A DNA stretch of 61,090 nucleotides from Flavobacteriales bacterium (GCA_021741155.1 JAIOYP010000020.1:1-61090), one strand, 5' to 3'. Positions 50,906 through 60,685 are shown, counted from the stretch's first letter. Program-made: numbers and translations. Notes: generated from the sequence alone by a model not told the origin.

Positions 50906-52108
50906 ATGAGCGCTTATATATTCGATGCCGTACGTACCCCAAGAGGAAAAGGAAAACTAGATGGAGCGTTGGCTTCGGTAAAACCAGTCGATTTGCTGGC
51001 TTTGACCTTTAAAGCCATTCGCGATAGAAATAATCTGAATACCGATTTGGTGGAAGATGCCATCATCGGATGCGTGAGCCCTGTAAAAGACCAAGGTGCG
51101 AACATCGCCAAGGCAGCTGCTATTGAGGCTGGTTATTCGGAAACTACTGCTGGTGTTCAAGTGAACCGTTTCTGCGCTTCAGGTTTGGAAGCCATTAACA
51201 TGGCGGCAGCTTATGTTGGTAGCGGAAATGCTGATTTGTTGGTTGCTGGAGGATTGGAAAGTATGAGTCGCGTGCCAATTGCCTCAGATGGCGGACCGAT
51301 GTATGACGACCGCGATTTCATCATGAAACATGGCCTTGTTCCGCAAGGGATTTCTGCAGATTTGATTGCTTCCAAATATGGATACAACCGAACGCAGTTG
51401 GATGAATTTGCCGCTCGTTCTCACGCCAAAGCAGACAAAGCTTGGAATGAAGGCCGATTTGCCAAATCAGTCATTTCGGTAAATGATGCAGATGGAAATT
51501 CGCTTTTGGATAGAGATCAAATGATTCGTCCAGGAACAACAGCTGAAGGACTTTTGAAACTGAATCCTGCTTTCATCAAATTGGGTGAAATGGGATTTGA
51601 TATGTTGGCATTGAAGAAATACCCTGAAGTGGGAACAATCAATCACGTGCATCATGCAGGAAACTCGTCTGCTATTGTTGATGGAGCGGCATTGACGCTC
51701 ATTGGAACCAAAGAAGCAGGAGCCGCACAAGGCTTGAAACCGCGTGCTCGAATCCGTTCGATGGCACTCACAGGAACAGAACCGACCATCATGCTTCTTG
51801 GGCCAGCTCCCGTTACCAGAAAAGCTTTGAAGAAAGCAGGAATGGAAATCGGTGACATCGATCTCATTGAAGTGAACGAAGCTTTCGCTGCGGTTGTGCT
51901 TCGCTTTATGGAAGACCTTGGAATTGATGAAAGCAACATCAATGTAAACGGTGGAGCCATTGCCATGGGTCATCCGCTTGGAGCTACTGGCGCTATGCTG
52001 ATGGGAATCCTCATCGATGAACTCGAACGTCAAGACAAGCAAACGGGTCTCGTTACCCTTTGCGTTGGTGGTGGAATGGGAATCGCCACGATTATTGAGC
52101 GGGTTTAA
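50906..52108 (+). CDS. Acetyl-CoA acyltransferase (thiolase)
   Basis: The 400-residue enzyme has the nucleophilic Cys in VNRFCASGLEAINMAAAYV (about residue 90), the NEAFAAV motif, GGAIAMGHPLGATGA with the catalytic His, and the second Cys in TLCVGGGMGIA. It either condenses acetyl-CoA or cleaves 3-ketoacyl-CoA. The family is clear, but biosynthetic and degradative types cannot be told apart here. No beta-oxidation partner is adjacent. It overlaps the convergent T9SS gene by 4 bp. Confidence 0.95.
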   Translation: MSAYIFDAVRTPRGKGKLDGALASVKPVDLLALTFKAIRDRNNLNTDLVEDAIIGCVSPVKDQGANIAKAAAIEAGYSETTAGVQVNRFCASGLEAINMAAAYVGSGNADLLVAGGLESMSRVPIASDGGPMYDDRDFIMKHGLVPQGISADLIASKYGYNRTQLDEFAARSHAKADKAWNEGRFAKSVISVNDADGNSLLDRDQMIRPGTTAEGLLKLNPAFIKLGEMGFDMLALKKYPEVGTINHVHHAGNSSAIVDGAALTLIGTKEAGAAQGLKPRARIRSMALTGTEPTIMLLGPAPVTRKALKKAGMEIGDIDLIEVNEAFAAVVLRFMEDLGIDESNINVNGGAIAMGHPLGATGAMLMGILIDELERQDKQTGLVTLCVGGGMGIATIIERV

Positions 52109-53073
52109 CGCGTGATTGCGAATTTCAAAACTGATTTTTCCGTTTCAGATTGAACTACTGTCAAGTAGATTCCGCCCTTAAGGGAAGCACAATCAAATCC
52201 TCCAACAGTATAGTTTTCAGTCAGTATCAGTTTTCCCGTCATATCATAAACTGAAATGACTGAGTTGGATGAGGCGCACGAACTGATAATTAAGTTTTGG
52301 GAAAAGGTAAGGCAGTTTTTGTTTTGGTCTTCCATATCATCTATTCCAACATTATCGCAAGATGCGTAGGAATCCCAGTCAAATGAGTAGTCTGGTGAAT
52401 TGAAACAAAACAACTGACAACCACTCTCAAACGTGAACTTGAGTGGCCCGAAAAGACCCAATCTATTGTCTCCGTAAGCCTCGTAAGCTACGTAACTATC
52501 AAAGTAATTTATATCGTGATTTGAATTCCAAAAAGATGAAATAAGCCGGTCGGCAGAGTAGCTCCTTACATTTCCAAATGGAGTAGTGATACCGTCTAAA
52601 CTAGAGACAATAGAATAAACAGAGTCAATCCTAAGTGCACCCGATTGAACTCTGTAATTCACAAGGTGTAGAATCGAATCTCCTGGTAAGGCATCGAAAT
52701 CATACAACAGGATTTCACCAGGCACTGAATCCAACTGATCCACGGTATTTGCGTTGCTACTATCTAGCACACCTTTGTAGTACACTTGACTACTGGATGT
52801 TCGTAATCCCCCTAAATAGATAGATAAAGCCGTGTCTGGGAACTCAGTATGTGCAGAACGTTCAAAATATACCTTCGTGTATGTTGTGCCTTCAATGGTA
52901 GTATCGCCATTTAAAAAGCATCTGTCATTACCGTAATAGAAAACATCCTGTTCTCCAAGCACCCAAGACATGTAGCTGCAATAGTAAATCCATTGACCAG
53001 AGGAATCAGGAAAATGAACCTGAGCATGTACAGATGAACTCAGAAAAAGCAACAAGACAATCAACCAACGCAT
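52105..53073 (-). CDS. T9SS-sorted secreted protein of unknown function
   Basis: The 322-residue protein has a signal peptide (MRWLIVLLLFLSSSVHAQ) and ends with a T9SS sorting domain: SNSVISVYDMTGKLILTENY, SLKGGIYLTVVQSETEKSVLKFAITR in part. The middle is beta-rich with four Cys near residues 230-250. I recognise no enzyme family. On the minus strand TACTTTTA just before the ATG is the same weak -7 form as at tadA. Confidence 0.75.
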   Translation of the reverse strand: MRWLIVLLLFLSSSVHAQVHFPDSSGQWIYYCSYMSWVLGEQDVFYYGNDRCFLNGDTTIEGTTYTKVYFERSAHTEFPDTALSIYLGGLRTSSSQVYYKGVLDSSNANTVDQLDSVPGEILLYDFDALPGDSILHLVNYRVQSGALRIDSVYSIVSSLDGITTPFGNVRSYSADRLISSFWNSNHDINYFDSYVAYEAYGDNRLGLFGPLKFTFESGCQLFCFNSPDYSFDWDSYASCDNVGIDDMEDQNKNCLTFSQNLIISSCASSNSVISVYDMTGKLILTENYTVGGFDCASLKGGIYLTVVQSETEKSVLKFAITR

Positions 53074-53089
53074 TGACTAAAAGTAGTCA

Positions 53090-56000
53090 CTATTTGGCCA
53101 CGTTGAGCCTTGCTCCCTCCGAATGCGTTGTAAACTCAGGTGCATACATGCATTGCAGTTGTGAGATGCCATTGCTGAAAGTTCCTGCTTGTGTTACGTT
53201 CAGGTCGTATTCGAACACAAAGGTTCCTTTCGGTAAGTAACCGAAGAAGAAGTTCATCGCTACATCCGTAGTTGAGCGGTAGAAACTCAAGCCCTCTTGA
53301 TATTCTGCTCCAGAAAGTTGCTTGCGCGGTTCAAAGCTAGCTGCTCGCATATCTTTCAGATGCACATATTCCATGTGGCGGTCGGTTTCGAGGGTGATTT
53401 TCACCCGAACTCTATCACCAACTGAAAGAGACGTTTTTGCATCCAGTTTTTTCATTAACGGCCCATTTTCCGTGTCTTGCAGCAACATCACTTCGCGCTT
53501 CATCTTGATTGGGTTGTCGGTCACGCCAGTGACCTTATCTAGGTCTTCGAAATACTGCCAGTAAACCGCGCCCCAAGCCACGCCATCGTTGTCTTTCGTC
53601 ACGGTAATGTTTCCCATTTCTGCGATGGCAGTTTGGGTTTGATGCATCAAACCCTTACCGCTCCAATTCGTTTTGAAATAGCCTGTTCCCGCTTCCGTTT
53701 TCAGGTCTTTGTCCGTTCGTGGGTCAATCGTTTCGTTCCCTATTTTGATGGAAACAAGCGGTTCGGTTGTTAGGGTTTGATGCATCAAACCCTTACCTGT
53801 TGAAAGCAAGGCATAGCACGCCTCAGCAGTTGCTTTGGTTGTTTCCCAGCTTTGCGTTTGTTTCTGCTTCAAGAGCCAAATGTTCATCTCCGAAACCATC
53901 TCAGCATCGTTCGCCACTTCGTGGAATGCTTCCAGGATCATCACGTGGTTTTCAATTGGGGCTTGATGCCAGTAATAGCCCTTGTCCATAGCCCAGTATG
54001 TTCCGAATTCCTTGCTGTTCAAGGCCGTTTCGCGAAGTGAGACAATCACCTTTTTCGCATCAGCATCAAATCCAGAACGATTGAGAATGACAGCTGCCAA
54101 GCCTTTTTGCGAAGCATCCAATTTTGTCCATTTATCTCGGATGAGTTTTACCAACAGATTGTAAGTCGTTTGCGACTTCCCTTTCAGTTTGAAATCATCC
54201 AACCAGAATGAACGTGCATAAGCCATGTGGAGGTCGGTCCAGGTTGGAGCGTCAATTGTTTTTGTGAGCGCTCTACGGTCGTAGTATTTCACCATTTCCT
54301 CATCAAGGAATTCGATGGCATTGGCGAGCATGGTCTGCGTTTCTACATCTGTTTTCCAAACGCCCATTTTGCGCATTTTTCCAAAACCAGAGACGATGTA
54401 ACGGGTGATGTACATGTCCGATTCCATTCCGTTGAACCAGCCCCAACCTCCATCAGGTTTTTGGTTTTGCTTTAGCTTTTTGAGCGCTGTTGCGAGTTCG
54501 GATTCCATTCGGTCGGTATCGAAAAGTTCGGCAATTCGTCTGCGCTGTTCGGTTTCATTTTGTGCATCGCGCACCCAAGGTGTTTCCGTAAGCAAGGCCT
54601 GTTTCAACTCTGGATTCTTCTCCAATTCTGATAAGAAAGCATCACCTTCTTTGTTCTGCGCGGCACTTTTCCATTGGTCAAAAACACGCTTGATGGCAGG
54701 GTCAGAATTGGCCAAATACGTTCCAATGGCATTCGAGTAATAGCGACTAAAAATCTGCTCCGAACATTCGTAGGGATATTCCATCATGTAGGGCAGCGAA
54801 AGCACAGCCAACCAAATTGGGTTTGGGGTGAATTCCAACGTGAGAGAATGATTTCTCAGCGATGAAGATGTGTTGTTTTTCAGTTTTTCAAACGTAAACG
54901 TGTGCGTTCCTTTTCCACGAACAGGAAGCGGCATTGCCTCCGTAACCAACATACGGTTTGAAAGCACAGGAATGGTCTTTTCCTCTCCGTCAGAATGCTT
55001 GTCAGACCACGCTTTTGTGGTGAATTTGATGGCAGCAATTCCTTCGGGAATAGTGATTTCCCAAGAAGCTACTGCCTGTCCATTTGCGATAGACAATTTG
55101 CGATTTTCAATTTGCGATTGGATGGATTCTCCAGTAAGCGCATTTGTCAGTTCCAATGAAGCGTGTGCTTTTGAAACCATAGAATCCAACACATTCACCT
55201 TCACTTGGAAGATGAGCTTATCGCCTTCCCGAACAAAACGCGGATAATTGGGCGTAATCATCAATTGCTTTCGAGTTACGACTTCTTCCGTTATCGTTCC
55301 AATTTTCAGATCTTGCGTAGTGGCCAGCCCCATGAATTTCCATCGCGTTAGCGATTGAGGCGCATTGAATTTAAAGCTGATGTTGCCTTTTTCGTCCGTT
55401 TCTAAATGCGGATGGAAGAACACCGTTTCGCTGAAATCGGAGCGCATTTTTATCTCCTTTGGCGCTTCTCCACCCAGCTTTCCTTCGGCATTTTTATCCA
55501 TCAGACCATCTGATACATCACCATCTTTTGCAAAGCTCGCTCCTGTCTGCATTTGAACTTCATCCAAGCTCATTTCCGCCTCTTCAGCAACAGCCATATC
55601 CGGTATGCCTGATGCTCTGGCGGTGTTGCGCGAAAGAGCAACCGTTTCAAGTCTATTGTAGTACCGCCTTCCTCCACCAAAATAATAACCAAACCAGTTC
55701 AATTCTTCAAAGTCTCTGGAAATGGCCGAACTCGGATATTTGATCCAATCTTTATTCCAAAGCTGGGTTTGCGCACGACCAAACGAGCTGCTTTCCCAGT
55801 TGTATCTGGCGTTCAAAAAGTTGTAGGGATAAAGCCCCCAATTGTTGGCGGCCAACACATCCAGCGAAGCATCGTACATGGTTGTAAGCAATTCTGCTTT
55901 GGCGGGTTTACCGCTCTTGTCGGTGATCTTCACCGTCCATTCTTCCTTGTCATCGGGCGCCATTTCCTTGCGGAAGGTTTCCAATTTCACATCCAACTGC

Positions 56001-59000
56001 TTGTTGGTGTAAGGAACCGAAATCGTTTTTGACCAACTCAAGAGTTCGTTATTTCGAACAGCCGTGATGTGAACCTGTGCATTTCCGCGCCAAGCTTCCG
56101 TTACAGGAATATCAATCTTCTGCTGCGTTCCCGTGCACGAAATTTCCTTGGAATAAACGAGTTTGTTCGTGCTGAATCCTTTGTCTTTGATTTCCACCTC
56201 AATCTTGAAATCCACAAACGCGTAGGACGAACCGACAAGGATTTCGAGCGTTTCGCCTGGTTCGTATTTGTCTTTTAAGGCATGAAACCAAGCGGTGGTG
56301 AAGTAAGGCGGCAACTTCGCGTCCTTCTCGGTCAAGCAGTAATAAGCCTTCTGAACCACCTCCGTTCCGAAGGCATCTTTTGCGGTCAGCTCCACCATGT
56401 AATAGCCTTGTCCGAGGCCATTCAAAGGAGCCAAACTCACATCCTTATCGGTGGCGGTTTTGAGCACGGCATGGAACATATTTCTGTCCTTTTCCCAAGA
56501 ATGAAAATCGTCTTCGTCCTTGTAGGCTTCGTTGCGGAACATGCGTTTATGGTCGATTTCCGATAGATAAAACTGATCGGGTTTTTGCCACATGCGATTG
56601 CGCAGAATGCGATCGTTTGGCTTCAATTTCCACACATCAACCGAAACATCAGCAGCCTGAGGTTCGCCAGAAAGATTGGTAGCCGAAACGGGGTAGCGCG
56701 CCAAATCATAACGCTCAATAATTGCTGGTAAATCAATGTCGATATTCAGCGAGTGATACCCGACCGAAACATTGGCCGAGCCCGTTTGCATTTCGCCACT
56801 TTGGTCGGTGACATCCACTTCTATTTGATAGCTGAAAACGGGCCCATAATCTGCTTTGATGAGCGGGTCGGGCTGTGCGGTGAATTGAATTTGGAACACC
56901 CCCGAAGCATCAGCAGTTGCCGTTCCGAACGCGACCTGTTTCGGTTGTGATTGCGGAAACCAACCCCAACAGCGCCATGAATACGGAAAGCGAGCCGTTC
57001 TAGTGATACGATACTTTACTTCGGCACCATCCAACGGAACGCCCGAATAGGACAAGGCCGTTCCAGAAATGGAAACTGTGTCGTTCACACGGAATTGTCC
57101 TTTTGGCTGATCAACCTTCACCTCAAACTTGGGTCGTTTGTATTCTTCCATGCGGAAAGAATGCGAACCACTCTCGTTGTTGATGCTGATGTAGCCGTTC
57201 AATCCGCCCGTTGGCGCAATGAAAGTGCCTGAGAATGTTCCGAAACTGTTGGTTTTGAGGCTGAGTTGACTCACTTCCTGACCATTGGCATCAAACAAGC
57301 GAACAGTGGTATTCTTCTCCGCCAAGGTTTTTACGTCCGAACCATTACTCGAATGGATGATACCCTTGAATTGAATGACCTGACCCGGACGGTAAATGGC
57401 TCTATCCAAGAAGAACGAAGTTTGGTCATTCCAGCGCACGTCTTCCTGATTTCGGTAGCCGTAAACATTATCGGCACCAATCAATTTGTCGTTGCCCAAG
57501 TGCAAATCGACCATAAAACCACGGTAATCCGAGCTTTGACCTTTCCAAACCGCCTCGCCTTTTGCGTCTGTTGTCAAGGTTTGTTCGAGCACGTATTTAT
57601 TGCTGCGATTCTTACGGTCGTACACCAAACTCAGCAGTTCGATTTTGGCGTTAGCATGCGGTTTTCCTGAGTCGCGCGAAACCACTTTCAATACAGTTTG
57701 TCCATCATCGCTTGAACGTTTCACCAGCGCCAAATCCGTCACGGTGATGATGCTGTAAGCAACCACCTCAGCATTTGTGCTCAGCTTCGAGTCTGAGCCT
57801 ACAAAAACCACGTAGGTTCCAATTGGCAAACCTTCCAATGGCAACTCAATGCTGTGCTGACGGAAATCTCCCGGATTGGGCACTCGCAAGGTTTTTTCCT
57901 TCACGGTTTGGCTGTTCGATTTGAGCCAATTCACCAGTTTTTCGCCATAATTCTGACGTGCATTTTCTCTGTATTGAATGGGGTCAAGTTTGGCCACGCG
58001 AATATGTGCTGACCATGTAGAAGCCTCTGCTTTTCCTGCATTGCGATAGCGGAAAAGAAAACGGAAAGGCTTTTCCGGAAGCACGTTCGCCTCGGCATCC
58101 ATTCCCCATTCGCGCATGCGGATGCGCTCCGAAAGCGACTGGCAATTCCTCGCGCCAAGCGTATTTGGGAATTTGTTGACGTAAACGGAACACAAGGAAT
58201 CTGCCGTTTTTAGATTCCACCAAGCTTCGTTTGTTGGGTCTGTGACGGCATTGCCTTGCTCTAAGAAAAGCTGTGCCAAGTAATAGGCAACCTCAGCGGA
58301 AACCGCATCATCCTTGTACTGTTTCAGCAGCTGTTCTAATCGGTTCTGATAGCGTGCTTGAGCCGATTGCTCTTGCGAACGATTCTGCATGAAACTCAAG
58401 CGTTTCAAATCTTCCGAAACCAAGGCTTCTGTCCCTTGTTTTTTTGCTTCGCGAAGCAATTCTTGATAGAGATGAATGGAATAAAGAGCTGGTTGTACGC
58501 CCGAGTTTTTCGGTGCTTCCCAAGCAAGGAATTCATCTACCGAACCCAACAAAAGCGTGTCGTTATAAATGCCTGATTGATCAAAATTGATGAGTTCGCG
58601 TTCTTGGGAACTGTAGAAATCCAACGCACGAGAAAGAAGTAAATGATAGAGTGATGGACGAAGATTCCGATACGTATTCGAACCTGATAGAATGGCTTCA
58701 TAGTCTTTCAGCGAAGCGGATTTGAGCACTTCTGAATTCTCCAGCGACAGCTGAAAATGTTTGTCGGCTTCTTGTGCAATCCGCTTGAAATCCCACGTTA
58801 AAATGTTCTCACCCGAATTCTCAGATGCGGTGCGATGAAGGATTTGCCAACTGTTGTTTTGATAATAACCCCAACACATTTCGGCCAGTAGCGAATGCAA
58901 AATCTGCTTGGTCGGTTCGGGTGCAGTTTTGGCTTCATCTTCTAAACGAATGATGCTTGCCACAAGACTTTCTTCCTCAAAATCTGCTTGCAGCTTGATT

Positions 59001-59200
59001 TCATGGATGACTGCCTTCACCAACTGCGGACTGTTGCTATCTTTCACCGCCTGGTCGTGGATTTTGGTGACTACCTCCAGTGCTGATTTCGGGCGGCCCT
59101 CGGCCATAAATACATCAACCTGTTTCCACATTTCGTCATAGCTTGGTGTGCCGATGGGAAACGCAAAAAGGGTGAGTAATAAAATCGGAATCAATTTCAT
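53090..59200 (-). CDS. Alpha-2-macroglobulin family protein, thioester type
   Basis: The 2036-residue protein has a signal peptide (MKLIPILLLTLFAFPIG), an N-terminal helical repeat region (about 30-350), several macroglobulin (MG) domains (about 380-1300), and a thioester motif CSEQ in MEYPYECSEQIFSRYYSNAI (Cys about 1479). A terpenoid-cyclase-like domain (GWGWFNG, then WTDLHMAY) follows, then a C-terminal receptor-binding-like domain. Such proteins trap proteases in the periplasm. There is no lipobox or T9SS tail. Two copies of a 20-bp palindrome lie in frame near residues 1803 and 1849. Confidence 0.92.
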   Translation of the reverse strand: MKLIPILLLTLFAFPIGTPSYDEMWKQVDVFMAEGRPKSALEVVTKIHDQAVKDSNSPQLVKAVIHEIKLQADFEEESLVASIIRLEDEAKTAPEPTKQILHSLLAEMCWGYYQNNSWQILHRTASENSGENILTWDFKRIAQEADKHFQLSLENSEVLKSASLKDYEAILSGSNTYRNLRPSLYHLLLSRALDFYSSQERELINFDQSGIYNDTLLLGSVDEFLAWEAPKNSGVQPALYSIHLYQELLREAKKQGTEALVSEDLKRLSFMQNRSQEQSAQARYQNRLEQLLKQYKDDAVSAEVAYYLAQLFLEQGNAVTDPTNEAWWNLKTADSLCSVYVNKFPNTLGARNCQSLSERIRMREWGMDAEANVLPEKPFRFLFRYRNAGKAEASTWSAHIRVAKLDPIQYRENARQNYGEKLVNWLKSNSQTVKEKTLRVPNPGDFRQHSIELPLEGLPIGTYVVFVGSDSKLSTNAEVVAYSIITVTDLALVKRSSDDGQTVLKVVSRDSGKPHANAKIELLSLVYDRKNRSNKYVLEQTLTTDAKGEAVWKGQSSDYRGFMVDLHLGNDKLIGADNVYGYRNQEDVRWNDQTSFFLDRAIYRPGQVIQFKGIIHSSNGSDVKTLAEKNTTVRLFDANGQEVSQLSLKTNSFGTFSGTFIAPTGGLNGYISINNESGSHSFRMEEYKRPKFEVKVDQPKGQFRVNDTVSISGTALSYSGVPLDGAEVKYRITRTARFPYSWRCWGWFPQSQPKQVAFGTATADASGVFQIQFTAQPDPLIKADYGPVFSYQIEVDVTDQSGEMQTGSANVSVGYHSLNIDIDLPAIIERYDLARYPVSATNLSGEPQAADVSVDVWKLKPNDRILRNRMWQKPDQFYLSEIDHKRMFRNEAYKDEDDFHSWEKDRNMFHAVLKTATDKDVSLAPLNGLGQGYYMVELTAKDAFGTEVVQKAYYCLTEKDAKLPPYFTTAWFHALKDKYEPGETLEILVGSSYAFVDFKIEVEIKDKGFSTNKLVYSKEISCTGTQQKIDIPVTEAWRGNAQVHITAVRNNELLSWSKTISVPYTNKQLDVKLETFRKEMAPDDKEEWTVKITDKSGKPAKAELLTTMYDASLDVLAANNWGLYPYNFLNARYNWESSSFGRAQTQLWNKDWIKYPSSAISRDFEELNWFGYYFGGGRRYYNRLETVALSRNTARASGIPDMAVAEEAEMSLDEVQMQTGASFAKDGDVSDGLMDKNAEGKLGGEAPKEIKMRSDFSETVFFHPHLETDEKGNISFKFNAPQSLTRWKFMGLATTQDLKIGTITEEVVTRKQLMITPNYPRFVREGDKLIFQVKVNVLDSMVSKAHASLELTNALTGESIQSQIENRKLSIANGQAVASWEITIPEGIAAIKFTTKAWSDKHSDGEEKTIPVLSNRMLVTEAMPLPVRGKGTHTFTFEKLKNNTSSSLRNHSLTLEFTPNPIWLAVLSLPYMMEYPYECSEQIFSRYYSNAIGTYLANSDPAIKRVFDQWKSAAQNKEGDAFLSELEKNPELKQALLTETPWVRDAQNETEQRRRIAELFDTDRMESELATALKKLKQNQKPDGGWGWFNGMESDMYITRYIVSGFGKMRKMGVWKTDVETQTMLANAIEFLDEEMVKYYDRRALTKTIDAPTWTDLHMAYARSFWLDDFKLKGKSQTTYNLLVKLIRDKWTKLDASQKGLAAVILNRSGFDADAKKVIVSLRETALNSKEFGTYWAMDKGYYWHQAPIENHVMILEAFHEVANDAEMVSEMNIWLLKQKQTQSWETTKATAEACYALLSTGKGLMHQTLTTEPLVSIKIGNETIDPRTDKDLKTEAGTGYFKTNWSGKGLMHQTQTAIAEMGNITVTKDNDGVAWGAVYWQYFEDLDKVTGVTDNPIKMKREVMLLQDTENGPLMKKLDAKTSLSVGDRVRVKITLETDRHMEYVHLKDMRAASFEPRKQLSGAEYQEGLSFYRSTTDVAMNFFFGYLPKGTFVFEYDLNVTQAGTFSNGISQLQCMYAPEFTTHSEGARLNVAK
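53635..53654. repeat. 20-bp palindrome inside the macroglobulin gene (copy A)
   Basis: GGGTTTGATGCATCAAACCC is its own reverse complement and encodes part of GKGLMHQT in the minus-strand frame. Confidence 0.9.
53773..53792. repeat. 20-bp palindrome inside the macroglobulin gene (copy B)
   Basis: An identical 20-bp palindrome, 138 bp (46 codons) away and in the same frame, so it also encodes GKGLMHQT. One flanking base pair extends it to 22 bp. Confidence 0.9.
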
Positions 59201-59224
59201 TTTCTGAGTTTTTGTACTGGATGT

Positions 59225-59232
59225 CGAAGTTA
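59225..59232 (-). promoter_or_regulatory. -7 element (TAACTTCG, minus strand) for the macroglobulin gene
   Basis: TAACTTCG on the minus strand fits TAnnTTCG, 24 nt before the start codon. Confidence 0.5.
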
Positions 59233-59332
59233 GTGGTATTCCATAAGCGGCCTTTCAAACAGGATGCCAACCATTAGAAAACCAACTCGTTTTCGACATA
59301 ATTTGGCGATATTTACGTTATCAATTTTGGTT

Positions 59333-59578
59333 ATGAAAGTCACGAAGAAGCAATACATAATGGATGAGGATGGCAATAAAGTTGCCGTGATTCTTCCTAT
59401 CAAGAAGTATGAAAGAATGCTTCAAGATCTTGAAATGCAAGAGGATGTGGCTTTGTATGATAAAGCCAAAAAGCGAGAGCAAGTGTTTCTAGATGCAAAA
59501 GATGCGATTGCTGAAGCAGATTCCTCTAGAATGGATTTCTCAGAATATGTTCGTCAGCGAAAAGCTGGAATCCGATAA
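59333..59578 (+). CDS. Phd/YefM-type antitoxin
   Basis: ATG 59333 gives an 81-residue protein: MKVTKKQYIMDEDGNKVAVI, then LPIKKYERMLQDLEMQEDV and a Lys/Glu-rich helical tail. That is the form of Bacteroidota antitoxins paired with RelE/ParE-like toxins. The upstream in-frame codons do not look like coding. The next frame is a broken toxin gene, so this antitoxin appears orphaned. Confidence 0.7.
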   Translation: MKVTKKQYIMDEDGNKVAVILPIKKYERMLQDLEMQEDVALYDKAKKREQVFLDAKDAIAEADSSRMDFSEYVRQRKAGIR

Positions 59579-59591
59579 GAAATTGTACTAG
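59547..59591 (+). pseudogene. Truncated toxin start (RelE/ParE-like partner)
   Basis: An ATG overlapping the antitoxin 3' end in another frame starts MFVSEKLESDKKLY and hits TAG after 14 codons. Antitoxin-toxin overlaps of this sort are usual. Another frame continues as IVLDPSAKNTAAF, which hints at a frameshift before the sequence is lost in an interspersed repeat. Confidence 0.4.
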
Positions 59592-59620
59592 ACCCCTCCG
59601 CGAAAAACACCGCAGCGTTT

Positions 59621-59660
59621 GCTAACAGATTGCCGCGCTCGTTCCTCGCTCGCAATGACG
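59621..59660. repeat. Probable interspersed repeat element
   Basis: AGATTGCCGCGCTCG and TTCCTCGCTCGCAATGACG follow each other. I recall text of this kind (GCTCGTTCCTCGCTCGCAATGACG in part) as a dispersed intergenic repeat in Bacteroidota and other genomes. It sits at the point where the toxin sequence ends. Confidence 0.4.
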
Positions 59661-59667
59661 TGCGTTA

Positions 59668-60201
59668 CTAGAAAATCACGAAAATCTGACCTTTTGTAGA
59701 CAGCGGTGCCGTAGCATCGTTATTGAATTTTGTCTGCTGACAAGCCGCTTGCGCTTTCACGAACAGGTATTTATCGTCTGTGGTTTTTGAACCTGGCGCA
59801 CCTGCCTCGGCACTAATTACGTTTCCGTATTTATCGATGGTCACATCAACTACCACAACTCCGGTGTCTTTGGTGCTGAGACCGATCTTCGGGAATTTGG
59901 TCATGGTGCGGCCTTCCATCACATACTCTACTTGATCGAAACCGTTTTTGAATTCTCTTCTGTTGCTGGCTGCTGGAGTGGCGGCCTTTGCTCCTTCTTC
60001 AAAGAAATGAATGGTGCGAACGTCCGACACAGCAATATCCACCGGCTTTCCGTTGGTGAGCATCATCATGGTTGGGCCCGAAAGGGACTTCAATTCGCCT
60101 GTTTTCTTGCTGCCGTCTTTCATGATGACGGTGTGCTGAGAGTAGGCGTAAGGCGTCAGGAAAAAGGATAGAAATAAAATTGGAAGTGTGATACGTGACA
60201 T
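59668..60201 (-). CDS. Secreted TonB-C-like domain protein
   Basis: Starting at ATG 60201 the protein is 177 residues with a signal peptide ending PYAYSQ. Residues 20-80 (MKDGSKKTGELKSLSG, VSDVRTIHFFE) form a small beta domain. The last 80 (KIGLSTKDTGVVVVDVTIDK, YGNVISAEAGAPGSKT) resemble the TonB C-terminal fold, but there is no membrane anchor or Pro-rich linker. It is likely periplasmic. An upstream in-frame ATG would place the TACCTTCG element inside the gene, so it is rejected. Confidence 0.65.
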   Translation of the reverse strand: MSRITLPILFLSFFLTPYAYSQHTVIMKDGSKKTGELKSLSGPTMMMLTNGKPVDIAVSDVRTIHFFEEGAKAATPAASNRREFKNGFDQVEYVMEGRTMTKFPKIGLSTKDTGVVVVDVTIDKYGNVISAEAGAPGSKTTDDKYLFVKAQAACQQTKFNNDATAPLSTKGQIFVIF

Positions 60202-60217
60202 GGCTTTAGTTTTTTTT

Positions 60218-60225
60218 CGAAGGTA
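60218..60225 (-). promoter_or_regulatory. -7 element (TACCTTCG, minus strand) for the TonB-C-like gene
   Basis: TACCTTCG on the minus strand is 16 nt before ATG 60201. It is the same octamer as at aspS and cysQ. Confidence 0.6.
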
Positions 60226-60343
60226 TGGCGAAGATTGTGCCACGAATAATGGGTGGTGGGTGAGTATTGCACAATGAGGTTTTGATAATTGACCTCAAAA
60301 AATGCCTCACGCTGCGGGCACGGCTTTGTAACGAAGATGGATT

Positions 60344-60685
60344 TTACAATCTGTCTAGAAATTCGAGGAGTAGTTTGCGCTTGTCGTTGTCGAGGTTTTC
60401 GAGCTTGCGGCTGACATCGATGGGGGCATGCTCGATGACCATGGGTTGGAGGAAGGATTGTTGTTCCAATTCCTCTTCGTTGGCGGGTACGTATTGGATG
60501 AGGTCGTTGAGGGTGCATTTGAATGCCTGACACAGTTTGTAGAGCAGTGGAAGGTCGAATTTCTGTAGTCTTCCTTGGCTGATTTCGGTGGCGTGGAACC
60601 TTGATAGGCCCTTTTTGCGCAAGTGGGAGTGAAGGTTTTTGATGCCGAGCTCTTGGGCTACTTGAATGATGCGTGTTTGTAGCAT
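60344..60685 (-). CDS. XRE-family transcriptional regulator
   Basis: The 113-residue protein has a Cro/C1-type helix-turn-helix at about residues 20-65: NLHSHLRKKGLSRFHATEIS, GRLQKFDLPLLYKLCQAFKC, TLNDLIQYVP. A short C-terminal helical tail (about 80-113, SRKLENLDNDKRKLLLEFLD) could be for dimerisation. It lies directly downstream of a 21-bp-period operator-like array, which is the obvious candidate binding region. A likely -7 element, TATTTTAG on the minus strand, is at 60701-60708 beside the first repeat. Neither target genes nor signal are known. Confidence 0.8.
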   Translation of the reverse strand: MLQTRIIQVAQELGIKNLHSHLRKKGLSRFHATEISQGRLQKFDLPLLYKLCQAFKCTLNDLIQYVPANEEELEQQSFLQPMVIEHAPIDVSRKLENLDNDKRKLLLEFLDRL

